From: Bin87 sp965262485
GTDB taxonomy: Bacteria; Chloroflexota; Dehalococcoidia; Lucifugimonadales; UBA3495
Direction: 5' to 3'
Assembly: GCA_965262485.1 (NCBI GenBank)
Contig: OZ253540.1
Location: 1,364,001-1,428,000 of the forward strand
Length of the DNA stretch: 64,000 nt
Shown here: one piece after another, positions 42,105 through 50,560 of the stretch
Layout of the letters: the number at the start of each line of letters is the position of its first letter
Numbering within the stretch: the stretch's first letter is position 1
Made by a program: the position numbers and the translations under genes
Notes under the pieces: model-generated
Told to the model about the DNA's origin: nothing
What the model saw: only the letters and a program-made list of their open reading frames with translations
The model's database searches: none

Positions 42105-43238
42105 TTACACCAGGTTGAACTTCTCGAATGTCCCGTTCACCAACGGCTGGGCGTCCAGACCCATAAAGCCTTCCAGCAGGTCGGTGTAGATGCTGCGGAA
42201 ATCAGTGCTGAAATGCAGGTCGCCTTCCAGCAACTTATCATCCTCCAGCGACGGATATTCGCCGTACATTCCACCGTTTACAGCATCGCCCACCACAAAG
42301 GCCATTCCGCCGCTGCCGTGGTCGGTGCCGGATCCGTTGTCATGCACGCGCCGGCCGAATTCCGTGAATACCAGCACAACCACGTTGTCACTGGCATCAT
42401 GTTCTTTCAGGTCGTCGTAGAAGTCCGCAATCGCGTTGGAGGTGTCCGTCCACAGTTTCGCGTGGGCGGCCAGCTCGCCAGCGTGCGTGTCGAAGCTGTT
42501 GTAAGGCGCAGTGGTGTAGAGGATGCGCGTACCAAAACCGGCCAGGTGGACCTGGGCGATGTTCTTCATGTACTGCGCAACCACGTCCCCGCCGTACTCC
42601 ACCGAAGAGGTGTACATCTCGGGGGCCGTGCTCAGGATGTCGGCGCCTTTCAGCGCGTCCATGCCCGTCTGCGACAGATAATCCACCACCGAACTGCGAC
42701 CGATGGTAGGCGAGTAAATCTTGGAGAATATGTCCAGCGCGTCGGTGCGCTGGTCCTCCTCTTCGATCCCCGTCAAAACGCCATAGGTGGCCAGATTGCC
42801 TACCGAGGCAACCGGAACGCCCGGGGCGGCCAGCGACCGGGGCAGTCCCCGACCGAAGTTAACGGCCGTCAGCACGTTTTCTTTGTGGGGGTCGATTTCG
42901 CGAGTGGCCCGGCCCAGCCAGCCTTCCGTGCCCTGCTTGTCGGGCTCGCAGGTGTGCCAAATGTCCATACTTCGGAAGTGGCTGCGGTTCGGGTTGGGGT
43001 AGCCAACGCCCTGGATGACAGCCAGTTTGCCATCATCGTACAGGCGCTTCATTGCCACCATGTTGGGGTTCAGGCCAACATGGCCGTTCAGGTCCAGCGC
43101 CTGCCCTTCAGGGACGCGCACAGACGGGCGATTGTCGTAATACAACGGATCGCCGTGGGGAACGACGGTGTTTAGAGCGTCGTTGCCGCCGGAAAGCTGG
43201 AGCACCACCAGCACCGGATCTTTCTTGGTTGCGGTCAT
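42105..43238 (-). CDS. DUF1501 family protein
   Basis: A protein of 377 residues. The signature VLVVLQLSGGNDALNTVVPH occurs at the N-terminus, followed by LAVIQGVGYPNPNRSHFRSM and the C-terminal VVLVFTEFGRRVHDNGSGTD then HGSGGMAFVVG. DUF1501 belongs to the alkaline phosphatase/sulfatase-like superfamily. Unlike many DUF1501 proteins it has no Tat signal. It is adjacent to and on the same strand as the DUF1800 gene, its usual partner. Confidence 0.9.
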   Translation of the reverse strand: MTATKKDPVLVVLQLSGGNDALNTVVPHGDPLYYDNRPSVRVPEGQALDLNGHVGLNPNMVAMKRLYDDGKLAVIQGVGYPNPNRSHFRSMDIWHTCEPDKQGTEGWLGRATREIDPHKENVLTAVNFGRGLPRSLAAPGVPVASVGNLATYGVLTGIEEEDQRTDALDIFSKIYSPTIGRSSVVDYLSQTGMDALKGADILSTAPEMYTSSVEYGGDVVAQYMKNIAQVHLAGFGTRILYTTAPYNSFDTHAGELAAHAKLWTDTSNAIADFYDDLKEHDASDNVVVLVFTEFGRRVHDNGSGTDHGSGGMAFVVGDAVNGGMYGEYPSLEDDKLLEGDLHFSTDFRSIYTDLLEGFMGLDAQPLVNGTFEKFNLV

Positions 43239-43343
43239 CTCGTTTCTCCTTGTGGTCGAACCGGGAACGGGACAGCGGAGTTCGATGTTCCTGACGCCGG
43301 CGGGCAGCGCTTGTTCCCGTCCGCCGGCGCCCAGTGTCCCGAT

Positions 43344-44750
43344 CTACGAAAACTGATACTCTTGGGTGCTCACGATGAGCTGCAGAGTTTGGGCAATCGT
43401 ATCCGAATATTCAGGAGTGCCCACGTTGGCATCGCCGCCGCTGCTGGCGAAGGCGACCAGTTGGTCTCGCGTTTCCGGAGCCAATTCATAGGCTCCCATC
43501 ATCTCAAGGCAGCGGTCCACGATGCTTTCCGCTCCAGTGATCTCTTCCCGGCCCAGGCGAGACACGATGTCCTGCACTCCGGGCAGCTTCTGGTTGCCGA
43601 CCTGGTCGGCGGCAAAGTTGATGCGCTCCACCAGCGTGCCCGAGTCAATCCACTCGGCGCCGGTGTGCCAGCCTTCAACCGTCGGCGGGTTCATCAGATC
43701 CTGGCCCATGTAGCGAATGACGTTGGACAGCGGATTCAGACCCAGCCGCGGCGTCGTGAAGTCGCGTACCAGTCGCATCGTTCCGATAACGACTTCAGCC
43801 GGACTCTTTACCTTCTCAAATCGGGCGTCCTTGAAGAAGTCGGAGTTGAACAGCACCCGCAGCATGGCGGTCAGGTTGAAGCCGGAGTCAAAGTACGTCT
43901 GCTCCAGCAGGGCAATGGCTTCCGGATCTCGCGGCTCCGTGTTCTGCCAGGCCGGTACCTGCACCTCATCGGCTACGAAGAAATTGTACAGGTGGCGGGA
44001 AACAAAGCGGGCGGCCGCCGGCTGGCGGGCAATGATTTCAACGACATCGTCGCCGTTGAAATTGCCGGTCTCGCCCAGGAAGGTCTTCTCTTCCTCGTCG
44101 TGGTCGTACGGATTGTAGATAAAGTTGGCCTCATAGCGGCCGTAGGGGTACCGCGGCACGGCGTTGGTGATCGTCCAGCCGGTAAAGGCCCGGGCGGCTT
44201 CCTTAACGTCGTCTTCAGAGTAGTTGGCCTGGCCGTCCATGCCGACGCCCAGGGAGAACAGCTCCAGCAGTTCACGGCCCCAGTTTTCGTTAATGGCACC
44301 CTTGTGGCTCATGCAGTTGTCCAGATAGAACACCATCGCCGGGTCGCGAGCCAGTCCTTTCAGCAGGGCATCAAAATTGCCCATGCCCATGTCGCGGAAC
44401 ATGTCCAACTGGAGTTTTACCTGCCGGCCGTGTTCGCACTTGGAGTTGCCGGTGCAAAGGATCCCGTGCCAGAACAGCGCTATCTTTTCCTGCAACGGTC
44501 GCCGGGTGTTGATCATCCGGTAAGTCCAGTACGCCTGGTTAACTTCCAGCGCGTTCATTTCCTTCCAGTCAACGAAGTGCCGCTCCAGAATGTCCATCTC
44601 CAGATCTGGCTGTGCTTCCGGATTCAATAGGTCTTCAACTGTGGCTTCGTAACCCTGGGCAACGCGTTCTTCCAGCTCGGCGTACGTGGCGCCAAAACCG
44701 GCCCGACGCATCAGGTGCGCCATCAGGGCAATATCCTGGTTACTGGGCAT
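43344..44750 (-). CDS. DUF1800 family protein
   Basis: A protein of 468 residues from ATG 44750 behind AGGAGGAA. N-terminal MAHLMRRAGFGATYAELEE and 'EKIALFWHGILCTGNSKCEH' are DUF1800 hallmarks, with NENWGRELLELFSLGVGM and a later 'FTGWTI' box. It is the partner of DUF1501 in many planctomycete and Chloroflexota genomes; the pair is thought to act on an unknown polymer or export substrate (inference from the literature in general). Confidence 0.9.
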   Translation of the reverse strand: MPSNQDIALMAHLMRRAGFGATYAELEERVAQGYEATVEDLLNPEAQPDLEMDILERHFVDWKEMNALEVNQAYWTYRMINTRRPLQEKIALFWHGILCTGNSKCEHGRQVKLQLDMFRDMGMGNFDALLKGLARDPAMVFYLDNCMSHKGAINENWGRELLELFSLGVGMDGQANYSEDDVKEAARAFTGWTITNAVPRYPYGRYEANFIYNPYDHDEEEKTFLGETGNFNGDDVVEIIARQPAAARFVSRHLYNFFVADEVQVPAWQNTEPRDPEAIALLEQTYFDSGFNLTAMLRVLFNSDFFKDARFEKVKSPAEVVIGTMRLVRDFTTPRLGLNPLSNVIRYMGQDLMNPPTVEGWHTGAEWIDSGTLVERINFAADQVGNQKLPGVQDIVSRLGREEITGAESIVDRCLEMMGAYELAPETRDQLVAFASSGGDANVGTPEYSDTIAQTLQLIVSTQEYQFS

Positions 44751-44962
44751 AGCGTGTTCCTCCTGCTTCACCGATTGACGATTTCTTTCTCGATACGGAT
44801 ATTCGGTAGGTGTAAACCGTAACAGTAACGGTAGCCGACATCGAACCGCGCGGTCACACCACTCAGATAGCCGCATACTACTCGCCGGCAGGATAAAGTG
44901 TCAAGACGAGGGCAGGCCGGGCGACGGCCATCCAATCGAGACCGCCTATAACCACGACAGGC

Positions 44963-44968
44963 TATAAT
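44963..44968 (+). promoter_or_regulatory. -10 element giving a leaderless DUF433 mRNA
   Basis: TATAAT lies six bases before ATG 44975, so the usual start point falls on the ATG itself. No ribosome site precedes the gene. The -35 region is weak. Confidence 0.4.
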
Positions 44969-44974
44969 GCGTCT

Positions 44975-45196
44975 ATGAAATTCGACCGCATAGCAATAAT
45001 CCCAAGTGTATGTCAGGGCCGGCCGACCGTGCGTGGGACGCGCATTACGGTGGAATTTGTGCTCAAACTGATGGGAAACGGGTACACGGCTGAGGAAATT
45101 CAGCAGCAATACCCCGATTTGGAAAGGGCTGATGTGTACCAGTGCGCTACTTACGGAGCGTGGCTGGCCAGCGACCGCACTTTACAAGTCGAATGA
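44975..45196 (+). CDS. DUF433 antitoxin
   Basis: A 73-residue protein with the DUF433 pattern CQGRPTVRGTRITVEFVLKL then GYTAEEIQQQYPDL, the helix-turn-helix-like VapB-type antitoxin found next to DUF5615 PIN-like toxins. Its stop overlaps the toxin start by four bases (ATGA at 45193). It probably neutralises the toxin and represses the pair. Confidence 0.88.
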   Translation: MKFDRIAIIPSVCQGRPTVRGTRITVEFVLKLMGNGYTAEEIQQQYPDLERADVYQCATYGAWLASDRTLQVE

Positions 45197-45555
45197 GGCT
45201 GCTCGCCGATGTGCACCTATCCCCCACCACAGTTCAGTACCTGAACCACCTTGGGCATGACGCAATCCGCGCTACCTCCGTCCTGCCACCCGCTGCGCCG
45301 GATGATGACATCGTTGCCAAGGCAATCGAACTCGGACGGGTAGTATTGACGCAGGATTTGGATTTCTCCGATATTGTGGCACTGTCTGGTAAAGCTGAGC
45401 CATCACTAATCACGCTGCGGCTGTCCGATTCGAGGGTGGAGAACGTGAATCGGGTCCTGGCGTCCGTGCTGCCGATGCTGGAAGAAGAAGTGGACCGAGG
45501 CATCATTGCAACTGTTGAGGACAACCGAGTTAGAACCCGCAGGCTGCCGGTATGA
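45193..45555 (+). CDS. DUF5615 PIN-like toxin
   Basis: A protein of 120 residues starting at ATG 45193 within the DUF433 stop. 'MRLLADVHLSPTTVQYLNHL' gives the first acidic residue; DDDIVAKAIELGRVVLTQDL then DFSDI give the others, matching the DUF5615/PIN-like (Mut7-C type) fold with metal-binding acidic residues. It is a predicted RNase toxin. It converges with the radical SAM gene, eight bases away. Confidence 0.88.
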   Translation: MRLLADVHLSPTTVQYLNHLGHDAIRATSVLPPAAPDDDIVAKAIELGRVVLTQDLDFSDIVALSGKAEPSLITLRLSDSRVENVNRVLASVLPMLEEEVDRGIIATVEDNRVRTRRLPV

Positions 45556-45563
45556 AGCATCAG

Positions 45564-46508
45564 CTAGAACGGCGGGGCAAACCCGCCCTTGCCCTCGCCT
45601 AGCGGTGGCAAGCCGTTGTCCTGGAGCCTATTGTTGAGTACCTCAAAAAACTCCCGATAGCGTTCCAGATACTCGTTGCCGAAATTATCCCGACCGCAGC
45701 CTAGCTTTTCGGCCATCAGGTCATACGCCCCGTCCCGCGTGCCGGCCAGAAATTTGCCCTGGCGAAAATGGAAAGGCTGGGCGATAAACTTCTTGACGCC
45801 GGTGCCAATCAGTTCGTCGGCAAAGTCGCCATTGTTGTTCACCAGCAGCAGCGGCGTCATCGTAATGCAGGTATCAATCCCGGCGGCCTGCACTTCCTTG
45901 ATGGCCCGTAGTCGCACCATGTTTGACGGGCAGGACGGCTCAAAGGTGCGCCGAATGTCCTCGTCGTCGGTCGTTACGGTCATGTTGACCTGGACGCGGC
46001 CACCATTCTCCTCAATCTTGCGGAACAGGTCGCAATCCCGCACGACATCGGGGCTGCGAGTTTGCACCACCAGCTTGGGCTTATGCCGCTCCGCCATGAT
46101 TTCCAGGATGCCGCGGGTGAATTTCAGCTCTCGCTCCACCGGCTGGTAAGGGTCTGTAACGCTACTCATATAGATGAGCTTGCCGTCGAGGGCGCCCGGC
46201 TTGCGCTTAGCCATCAGATCAACGGCGTTTTCCTTCACGTTGACCCAATAACCCCACGAATCCCGCTTTTCGGCATCCCGGCTGAAAAAAGCGGCGTAGC
46301 AGTAGGTACAACCGAAGGAGCAGCCGGAGTAAGGATTCAGCGTAAAGTCGTAAGCATCCATAAACCCGGTGGCGCGGGTCAGAATTTCGCGGGCCGGGGC
46401 GTAGGCAACGGCAGTTTGGCCGATATGGGTGGGGCCGGAAACGTCCAGCGATATAGGTTCATTGTAGTTGCCACCATCCAGAGGCAACTGAGCATTCTCG
46501 GTAGCCAT
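45564..46508 (-). CDS. SPL-family radical SAM protein (PA0069/Rv2578c-like)
   Basis: A protein of 314 residues from ATG 46508 (GGGAG upstream). The [4Fe-4S] motif is NPYSGCSFGCTYCYA (CxxxCxxC). The N-terminus has YAPAREILTRATGFMDAYDF; KLIYMSSVTDPYQPVERELK and ICxT-like 'VQTRSPDVVRDCDLF' follow. These are related to spore photoproduct lyase, though members in non-spore formers have unknown roles. Confidence 0.9.
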   Translation of the reverse strand: MATENAQLPLDGGNYNEPISLDVSGPTHIGQTAVAYAPAREILTRATGFMDAYDFTLNPYSGCSFGCTYCYAAFFSRDAEKRDSWGYWVNVKENAVDLMAKRKPGALDGKLIYMSSVTDPYQPVERELKFTRGILEIMAERHKPKLVVQTRSPDVVRDCDLFRKIEENGGRVQVNMTVTTDDEDIRRTFEPSCPSNMVRLRAIKEVQAAGIDTCITMTPLLLVNNNGDFADELIGTGVKKFIAQPFHFRQGKFLAGTRDGAYDLMAEKLGCGRDNFGNEYLERYREFFEVLNNRLQDNGLPPLGEGKGGFAPPF

Positions 46509-46539
46509 CACTTACTCCCTGACTGTGCGGCGCACCTAG

Positions 46540-48018
46540 TTAATCTTTTGGCCGGTTCAACCAAGCACGGACACGCTGAAGAACACGGCGCCCAAAACCA
46601 CCAGATGCCCCGGTGTTTGAACTTCCTGAACTCGGTGAGCCAGAATGTTGTTGTCGGGAACTCCCGGCACCTGCCGGCTCAGAATGGCGACGGGCTTCCT
46701 CTTGTTGACGCTGCTGCCTTTCTTGTTCCCTACGCTGCCGGGCTTCTTCCTGTATCCTTTGCCATCTCGTCTGTTCTCGACTCTGCTGTCCCTGTGCCCC
46801 TGGCGGTCCGGAGAGTAGTTCCGCCTCCTGCTGCTTGCGCTGTGTTTCCTGTTCCTCCCGCTGCATTCGCCGGCGCTCCCTATCCCGTTGACGCCGGGCT
46901 TCTCTTCGCCTTTCCTGTTCTTGGGCTTCACGCCTGCGCTCTTCTTTGATGCGCTGCTCTTCTTCGGTCTGCCGTGTTTCCAGACAGTCGGCTTCAATCT
47001 GACATTGGCCCCGCACTCCGTTCAGTCGTTCATGCTCCACTGCTACTCGCCTACGTTCGTCCCTAGCTCGTTGATCTTCCTCAGCCACAGTGGAAGCAAA
47101 AATCGCCACATCGGAAAAGTTAGTGTACAACCTGGGCACATTCCAAGTAGGTGGTTTGAAACCATGGTTAAATGCGACCCGGGCTGCCTTGCTGTTGTCG
47201 ATACGCCCACTGAAACGGAGTTTGGGTTCCTGATTGCAAGCCCATTGGAAACCACCGGGTAAAGCGCTATTTGCTAGGTGCGCTTTTGCTGGATGGCAAG
47301 TCAAGAATATCCTGTTAGGTTCAAGTGTGTTGCACAGGTCGGAAAGAGCGCTCTTAATTACACTTTCACCTCCATCGTAAAGTGTATGCAAAGCACTGAT
47401 CCAGCAATCAGTCATCTCAATTTTCGGCACTGAATTGTGGCTGTGATGAAATTTAGGCTGTTGAATCATACGCGCAGATTCAATTAACCGCTCCATTTTT
47501 TGCTGATTGCTGACAACATGAACAAATTCGTTCCAGAGTTTTACTCCGAGGTCCATCATTGGACGGTTGATGTCGATGGAATCTAAGTGCACTGCTCGGA
47601 TTCGCTCTCCTCGGTCCAAGGCGTCTGCCACAGCTAGTGCCACAGCAAATGACATTGCCAAACAACCTGCCCCGAAATCGACCATCCGCATGGCGCCTGC
47701 GTTGGTCAGGCTGGACCCATTTTCAGAATCTTTGATAACCGTGTAAGCCAAATTGATGTGGCTCAACTGATATGGAATCACGTACCGCAAGACCACCATG
47801 CAGTCAGAGTAGTCAGGCATATCGCTGCTGTTCCGCAATCGCTGAATGCTCCGCTCTGAGCGACCCAGCCAATCATCTATTTGCGAGCGCGACATACCGG
47901 CGGTCAGCCGGCCGAACTCGAACTCCAGCACATTCGCAAAGGCGATGTCCAAACACTCTGCAATGTCCGCGATATTCCGCTCTGACCAGGAACCGTGGGG
48001 ATTTGCCGTAACCGTCAT
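46540..48018 (-). CDS. Methyltransferase-like protein with long charged C-terminal tail
   Basis: A protein of 492 residues. Residues 60-180 contain 'VVLRYVIPYQLSHINLAYTV', then MRMVDFGAGCLAMSFAVALA and VHLDSIDIN, which together look like a Rossmann methyltransferase SAM site; later catalytic motifs are not clear. From about residue 300 the chain becomes a Glu/Arg/Gln-rich helix (EEDQRARDERRRVAVEHERL and so on), then a Ser/Gly-rich linker and a basic amphipathic end. Such a charged single helix may bind nucleic acid or ribosomes. I do not recognise an established family. Confidence 0.6.
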   Translation of the reverse strand: MTVTANPHGSWSERNIADIAECLDIAFANVLEFEFGRLTAGMSRSQIDDWLGRSERSIQRLRNSSDMPDYSDCMVVLRYVIPYQLSHINLAYTVIKDSENGSSLTNAGAMRMVDFGAGCLAMSFAVALAVADALDRGERIRAVHLDSIDINRPMMDLGVKLWNEFVHVVSNQQKMERLIESARMIQQPKFHHSHNSVPKIEMTDCWISALHTLYDGGESVIKSALSDLCNTLEPNRIFLTCHPAKAHLANSALPGGFQWACNQEPKLRFSGRIDNSKAARVAFNHGFKPPTWNVPRLYTNFSDVAIFASTVAEEDQRARDERRRVAVEHERLNGVRGQCQIEADCLETRQTEEEQRIKEERRREAQEQERRREARRQRDRERRRMQREEQETQRKQQEAELLSGPPGAQGQQSREQTRWQRIQEEARQRREQERQQRQQEEARRHSEPAGAGSSRQQHSGSPSSGSSNTGASGGFGRRVLQRVRAWLNRPKD

Positions 48019-48080
48019 TTTGTATTTCCCACTTGGTTAACTTGCCAGTATGCGGCATGGGCGTTCACCGGACTGACGGG

Positions 48081-48908
48081 CTATCCCGCCGCCACAAACC
48101 CCGCCACCCGCTCCCCAACCCACTGCTGTATCTCCGCCTCAAAGGCCGGTTCCGGCGGCGGGGCGTCGTAGCGCGCCACCTGGCCGTAGCGGGCGGTGTG
48201 GTGCAGGGCGTTGATGATGGGCCCGAGGTCCACCTCCGGCGCGGGCGCCTCATCGTCCGACCGCAGTGGCAGCGTGAACTTGGGGATGCGCTGCTGCACC
48301 ATGAAGGGGTACAACCAGGCACCGGGGCTTTCCAGGCTCCGGCACACCAGGATGCGGTAATCGCTGACCGGCGGCGGGGTTTCCAGGGGCATCGGCTCCC
48401 AGCGACGCAGCAGGTCAATTTCCACCAGGTTGACTCCGGCAGCAATGGTGGCTTCGCGCTTGCGGATGTAGCGGCGGCGTCCCTCCCCCGACGCTTTGTT
48501 GGTAGGCGACAAAACCTCAATGATGGTAACGACTTCCCGGTCGGGCATGGCTTCCACTCGGAGCCAGGTGACACGAACTTCCCGGGGCATCCGAACCCGT
48601 ACTGCGGTAGTTCCCTCCGGCGGAGCGGCGACGGCAGCCGTTGCTCCCGCGGTTGCCGAACGATTCGGAGCTGTGCCGCCGAGTTCGTCGGTGACCGGCG
48701 CGTCGGGTATCATCAGCGTTAACGCTGGCGGGGGGCCGAAAGGAGTTTCGGTTTCTACCCGCTGTTCCAAATCGATACGGTAGTCGCGAGGTAATTGCGG
48801 CCCCAACTCCTCTGCCAGAGCAGCAATCAAGCGGTTATGGAACCCAGGCCAGATGTCGCTGCGCTCCAGGTAGGGGTTCATACCGGGGAACGGGTTGTCG
48901 TACTTCAT
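48081..48908 (-). CDS. DUF4058 family protein
   Basis: A protein of 275 residues. The N-terminal signature 'FPGMNPYLERSDIWPGFHNR' and YRIDLEQRV are the DUF4058 marks. The centre shows REVVTIIEVLSPTNKASGEG, a nuclease-like E-x-(S/K) region, then 'REATIAAGVNLVEIDLLRRW'. The family occurs often in cyanobacteria and Chloroflexota with no known role; a PD-(D/E)xK relation is possible. Confidence 0.88.
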   Translation of the reverse strand: MKYDNPFPGMNPYLERSDIWPGFHNRLIAALAEELGPQLPRDYRIDLEQRVETETPFGPPPALTLMIPDAPVTDELGGTAPNRSATAGATAAVAAPPEGTTAVRVRMPREVRVTWLRVEAMPDREVVTIIEVLSPTNKASGEGRRRYIRKREATIAAGVNLVEIDLLRRWEPMPLETPPPVSDYRILVCRSLESPGAWLYPFMVQQRIPKFTLPLRSDDEAPAPEVDLGPIINALHHTARYGQVARYDAPPPEPAFEAEIQQWVGERVAGFVAAG

Positions 48909-48930
48909 CGTATCGCTCCAACGCGAATGG

Positions 48931-48951
48931 ATTCCGGATCAAGTCCGGAAT
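48931..48951. repeat. REP-like palindrome
   Basis: ATTCCGGA and TCCGGAAT flank a five-base loop, followed by two GACGGGTTGG units. Confidence 0.65.
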
Positions 48952-48983
48952 GACGGGTTGGCCGGAATGACGGGTTGGGAGGA

Positions 48984-49406
48984 TCAGCCCCGCCGGCGCT
49001 TGTGTTGCCGCAGGATGCAGTCGTCCATAATTACGCCTACGCCGGCCGCCTGCGCCCGCTCTGCCGCCGCCTCATCCACCACACCGTCCTGCATCCAGAT
49101 GTAACTGGCTCCGATGCGTACCGCGCCGTCGGCAACCTCGCCCGCCAGTTCGCTGCGCCGGAATACGTCCACCAGGTCAATGGCAACGCCCTGCGCCTGC
49201 GCGGCTGCCAGCGCCGATTCCAGATCGTCGTACGACTGCTCTCCCAGCACAGCTGCGCCCTTCAGCGCCGGATTCACCGGAATAATGCGGTACCCTTGCG
49301 CCTGCATATACGCCGACACGCCGTGGCTGGCGCGCGCCGGATTGTCCGACAACCCCACCACCGCAATCGTCTTTACGTTATCCAGTATCTCGTCGATCAA
49401 GTCCAT
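48984..49406 (-). CDS. CoA-binding protein (YccU-like)
   Basis: A protein of 140 residues. The N-terminal KTIAVVGLSDNPARASHGVS is the nucleotide-binding loop of the CoA-binding Rossmann domain, with 'GYRIIPVNPALKGAAVLGEQ' after it and 'GASYIWMQDGVVDEAAAERA' then GVIMDDCILRQHKR near the C-terminus. Small proteins of this type bind CoA or acyl-CoA; enzyme activity is not established. Confidence 0.88.
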   Translation of the reverse strand: MDLIDEILDNVKTIAVVGLSDNPARASHGVSAYMQAQGYRIIPVNPALKGAAVLGEQSYDDLESALAAAQAQGVAIDLVDVFRRSELAGEVADGAVRIGASYIWMQDGVVDEAAAERAQAAGVGVIMDDCILRQHKRRRG

Positions 49407-49423
49407 CTCATGCGTTCCTTCAT

Positions 49424-49528
49424 GTCATTGCGAGCGAAGCGTGGCAATCCCGGCGGCGCGGGGCTTGCTCCCCGACGACCGTGATTTCGCCGACGAGATT
49501 GCCACGTCGCTTCGCTCCTCGCAATGAC
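49424..49528. repeat. D-family palindromic element, complete copy
   Basis: Begins GTCATTGCGAGCGAAGCGTG and ends in the inverse, CGCTTCGCTCCTCGCAATGAC shortened by one base. Ends are inverted repeats of about 25 bases; the centre differs from copies at 51640 and 63228. Confidence 0.85.
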
Positions 49529-49539
49529 AAACGTGGCTT

Positions 49540-49914
49540 CTACCGGCTGGCGGTGCTGTCGCTGGCGGTAATGGTGATGTGGCCCATGTAACCGTTTGCA
49601 GTGGCGCCGTGCCAGTGATTTTCGCCGGCCTTGATTTGCACCACGTCACCGACGCCTACTTCCACCTCTTGGGTTTCGTCGGCCACGATCCCGTTGCCCG
49701 TGGTGATTACCAGAATCTGGTCGCTGCTGTGGCGGTGCCATCCCGTCTGCGCGCCCGTCTGGAAATTAACGATGCTGGCGTTGAAAAAATCACTCTCTCC
49801 CTCCGGGATGATGGGTTGACGCGTTCGATGCACCTCGCCGCCCGTCCATCCTGGTACGGCCGCCGCGGGCCCCAACGGTATGTGCTCTACATTGGCTATT
49901 CGAACTACTCGCAT
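49540..49914 (-). CDS. Cupin domain protein
   Basis: A protein of 124 residues from ATG 49914 with an AAGGAGG site. Cupin motif 1 reads GWHRHSSDQILVITTGNGIV and motif 2 reads VGVGDVVQIKAGENHWHGA. The two His residues and a Glu of motif 1 are metal-ligand candidates. Such small cupins are often called quercetinase-like (COG1917); the substrate is unknown. Confidence 0.86.
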   Translation of the reverse strand: MRVVRIANVEHIPLGPAAAVPGWTGGEVHRTRQPIIPEGESDFFNASIVNFQTGAQTGWHRHSSDQILVITTGNGIVADETQEVEVGVGDVVQIKAGENHWHGATANGYMGHITITASDSTASR

Positions 49915-49951
49915 AAGTTTGCCTCCTTGCGTATGTGTAAATTGGTCGGCG

Positions 49952-50176
49952 TCAGGCGGCGATTGATTCCCGCAACTGCGCCAGCAATTCTTCGTCGGTG
50001 TCGAATTCCAGCTCCAGGATGTCTTTCGCGAGACGGCGAGCGGCTTGCCGGTCTTCATCATCTCCGGTGGCCAACAGTTCCTGGATGTCTTTCATCATCT
50101 CAACACGCAATTCCGGGCTGCGCCAAACCATCTCGCGCGCTCCGATTTTCCAATCCTCCGATCGTGGCACAGTCAT
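49952..50176 (-). CDS. Putative antitoxin of a RelE-type pair
   Basis: A 74-residue, acidic, helical protein (QELLATGDDEDRQAARRLAK then DILELEFDTDEELLAQLRES). The start at ATG 50176 (GGGAG eight bases away) is preferred over 50212. It follows the toxin-like gene by 11 bases. No helix-turn-helix is seen, so the antitoxin call rests on context and charge. Confidence 0.6.
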   Translation of the reverse strand: MTVPRSEDWKIGAREMVWRSPELRVEMMKDIQELLATGDDEDRQAARRLAKDILELEFDTDEELLAQLRESIAA

Positions 50177-50187
50177 AGTCGAGCTCC

Positions 50188-50502
50188 CTATCGATTTTGG
50201 TAGTCTCGCCATCGTGATTTGCTTCTGTCGATGTCGTTACGTTGGTCGCTCTTGTCCCCACCGCCCAGTAGAATAACCAGCACTGGCCCATCCCAAGCGT
50301 AGTAAATCCGGTAACCGGGACCGAAATTCACTCTGCGCTCCATGACACCCTCACCTACCCCGCGAGAATCTCCGAAATTCCCATCCGCCATACGGGCCAC
50401 TATCCTGAGGATTCGGCGTTGCACCGGCAAGGACAATCCTTCCAGCCATAGGTAAAACGGACTGCGCCCACGATGGTCCAGGTAACCGCGGAGTTCGGGC
50501 AT
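50188..50502 (-). CDS. RelE/ParE-like (COG3657 type) toxin
   Basis: A 104-residue protein. 'GRSPFYLWLEGLSLPVQRRI' at the N-terminus, VGEGVMERRVNFGPGYRIYY in the middle and VLILLGGGDKSDQ-like ILLGGGDKSDQRNDIDRSKS near the end match the phage-derived Gp49-like/HigB addiction-module killer family (TIGR02683). Such proteins cleave ribosome-bound mRNA. Here the toxin gene comes first, followed by the small acidic gene. Confidence 0.85.
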   Translation of the reverse strand: MPELRGYLDHRGRSPFYLWLEGLSLPVQRRILRIVARMADGNFGDSRGVGEGVMERRVNFGPGYRIYYAWDGPVLVILLGGGDKSDQRNDIDRSKSRWRDYQNR

Positions 50503-50560
50503 ACCGGCATTATACTACTCAGCCTCAACCGGTATGCCCACAACCATACGGTAGGATGGA

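Noticed and set aside
41943..44630. Two long plus-strand open frames
   Set aside because: They are opposite DUF1501 and DUF1800, whose motifs and ribosome sites are clear.
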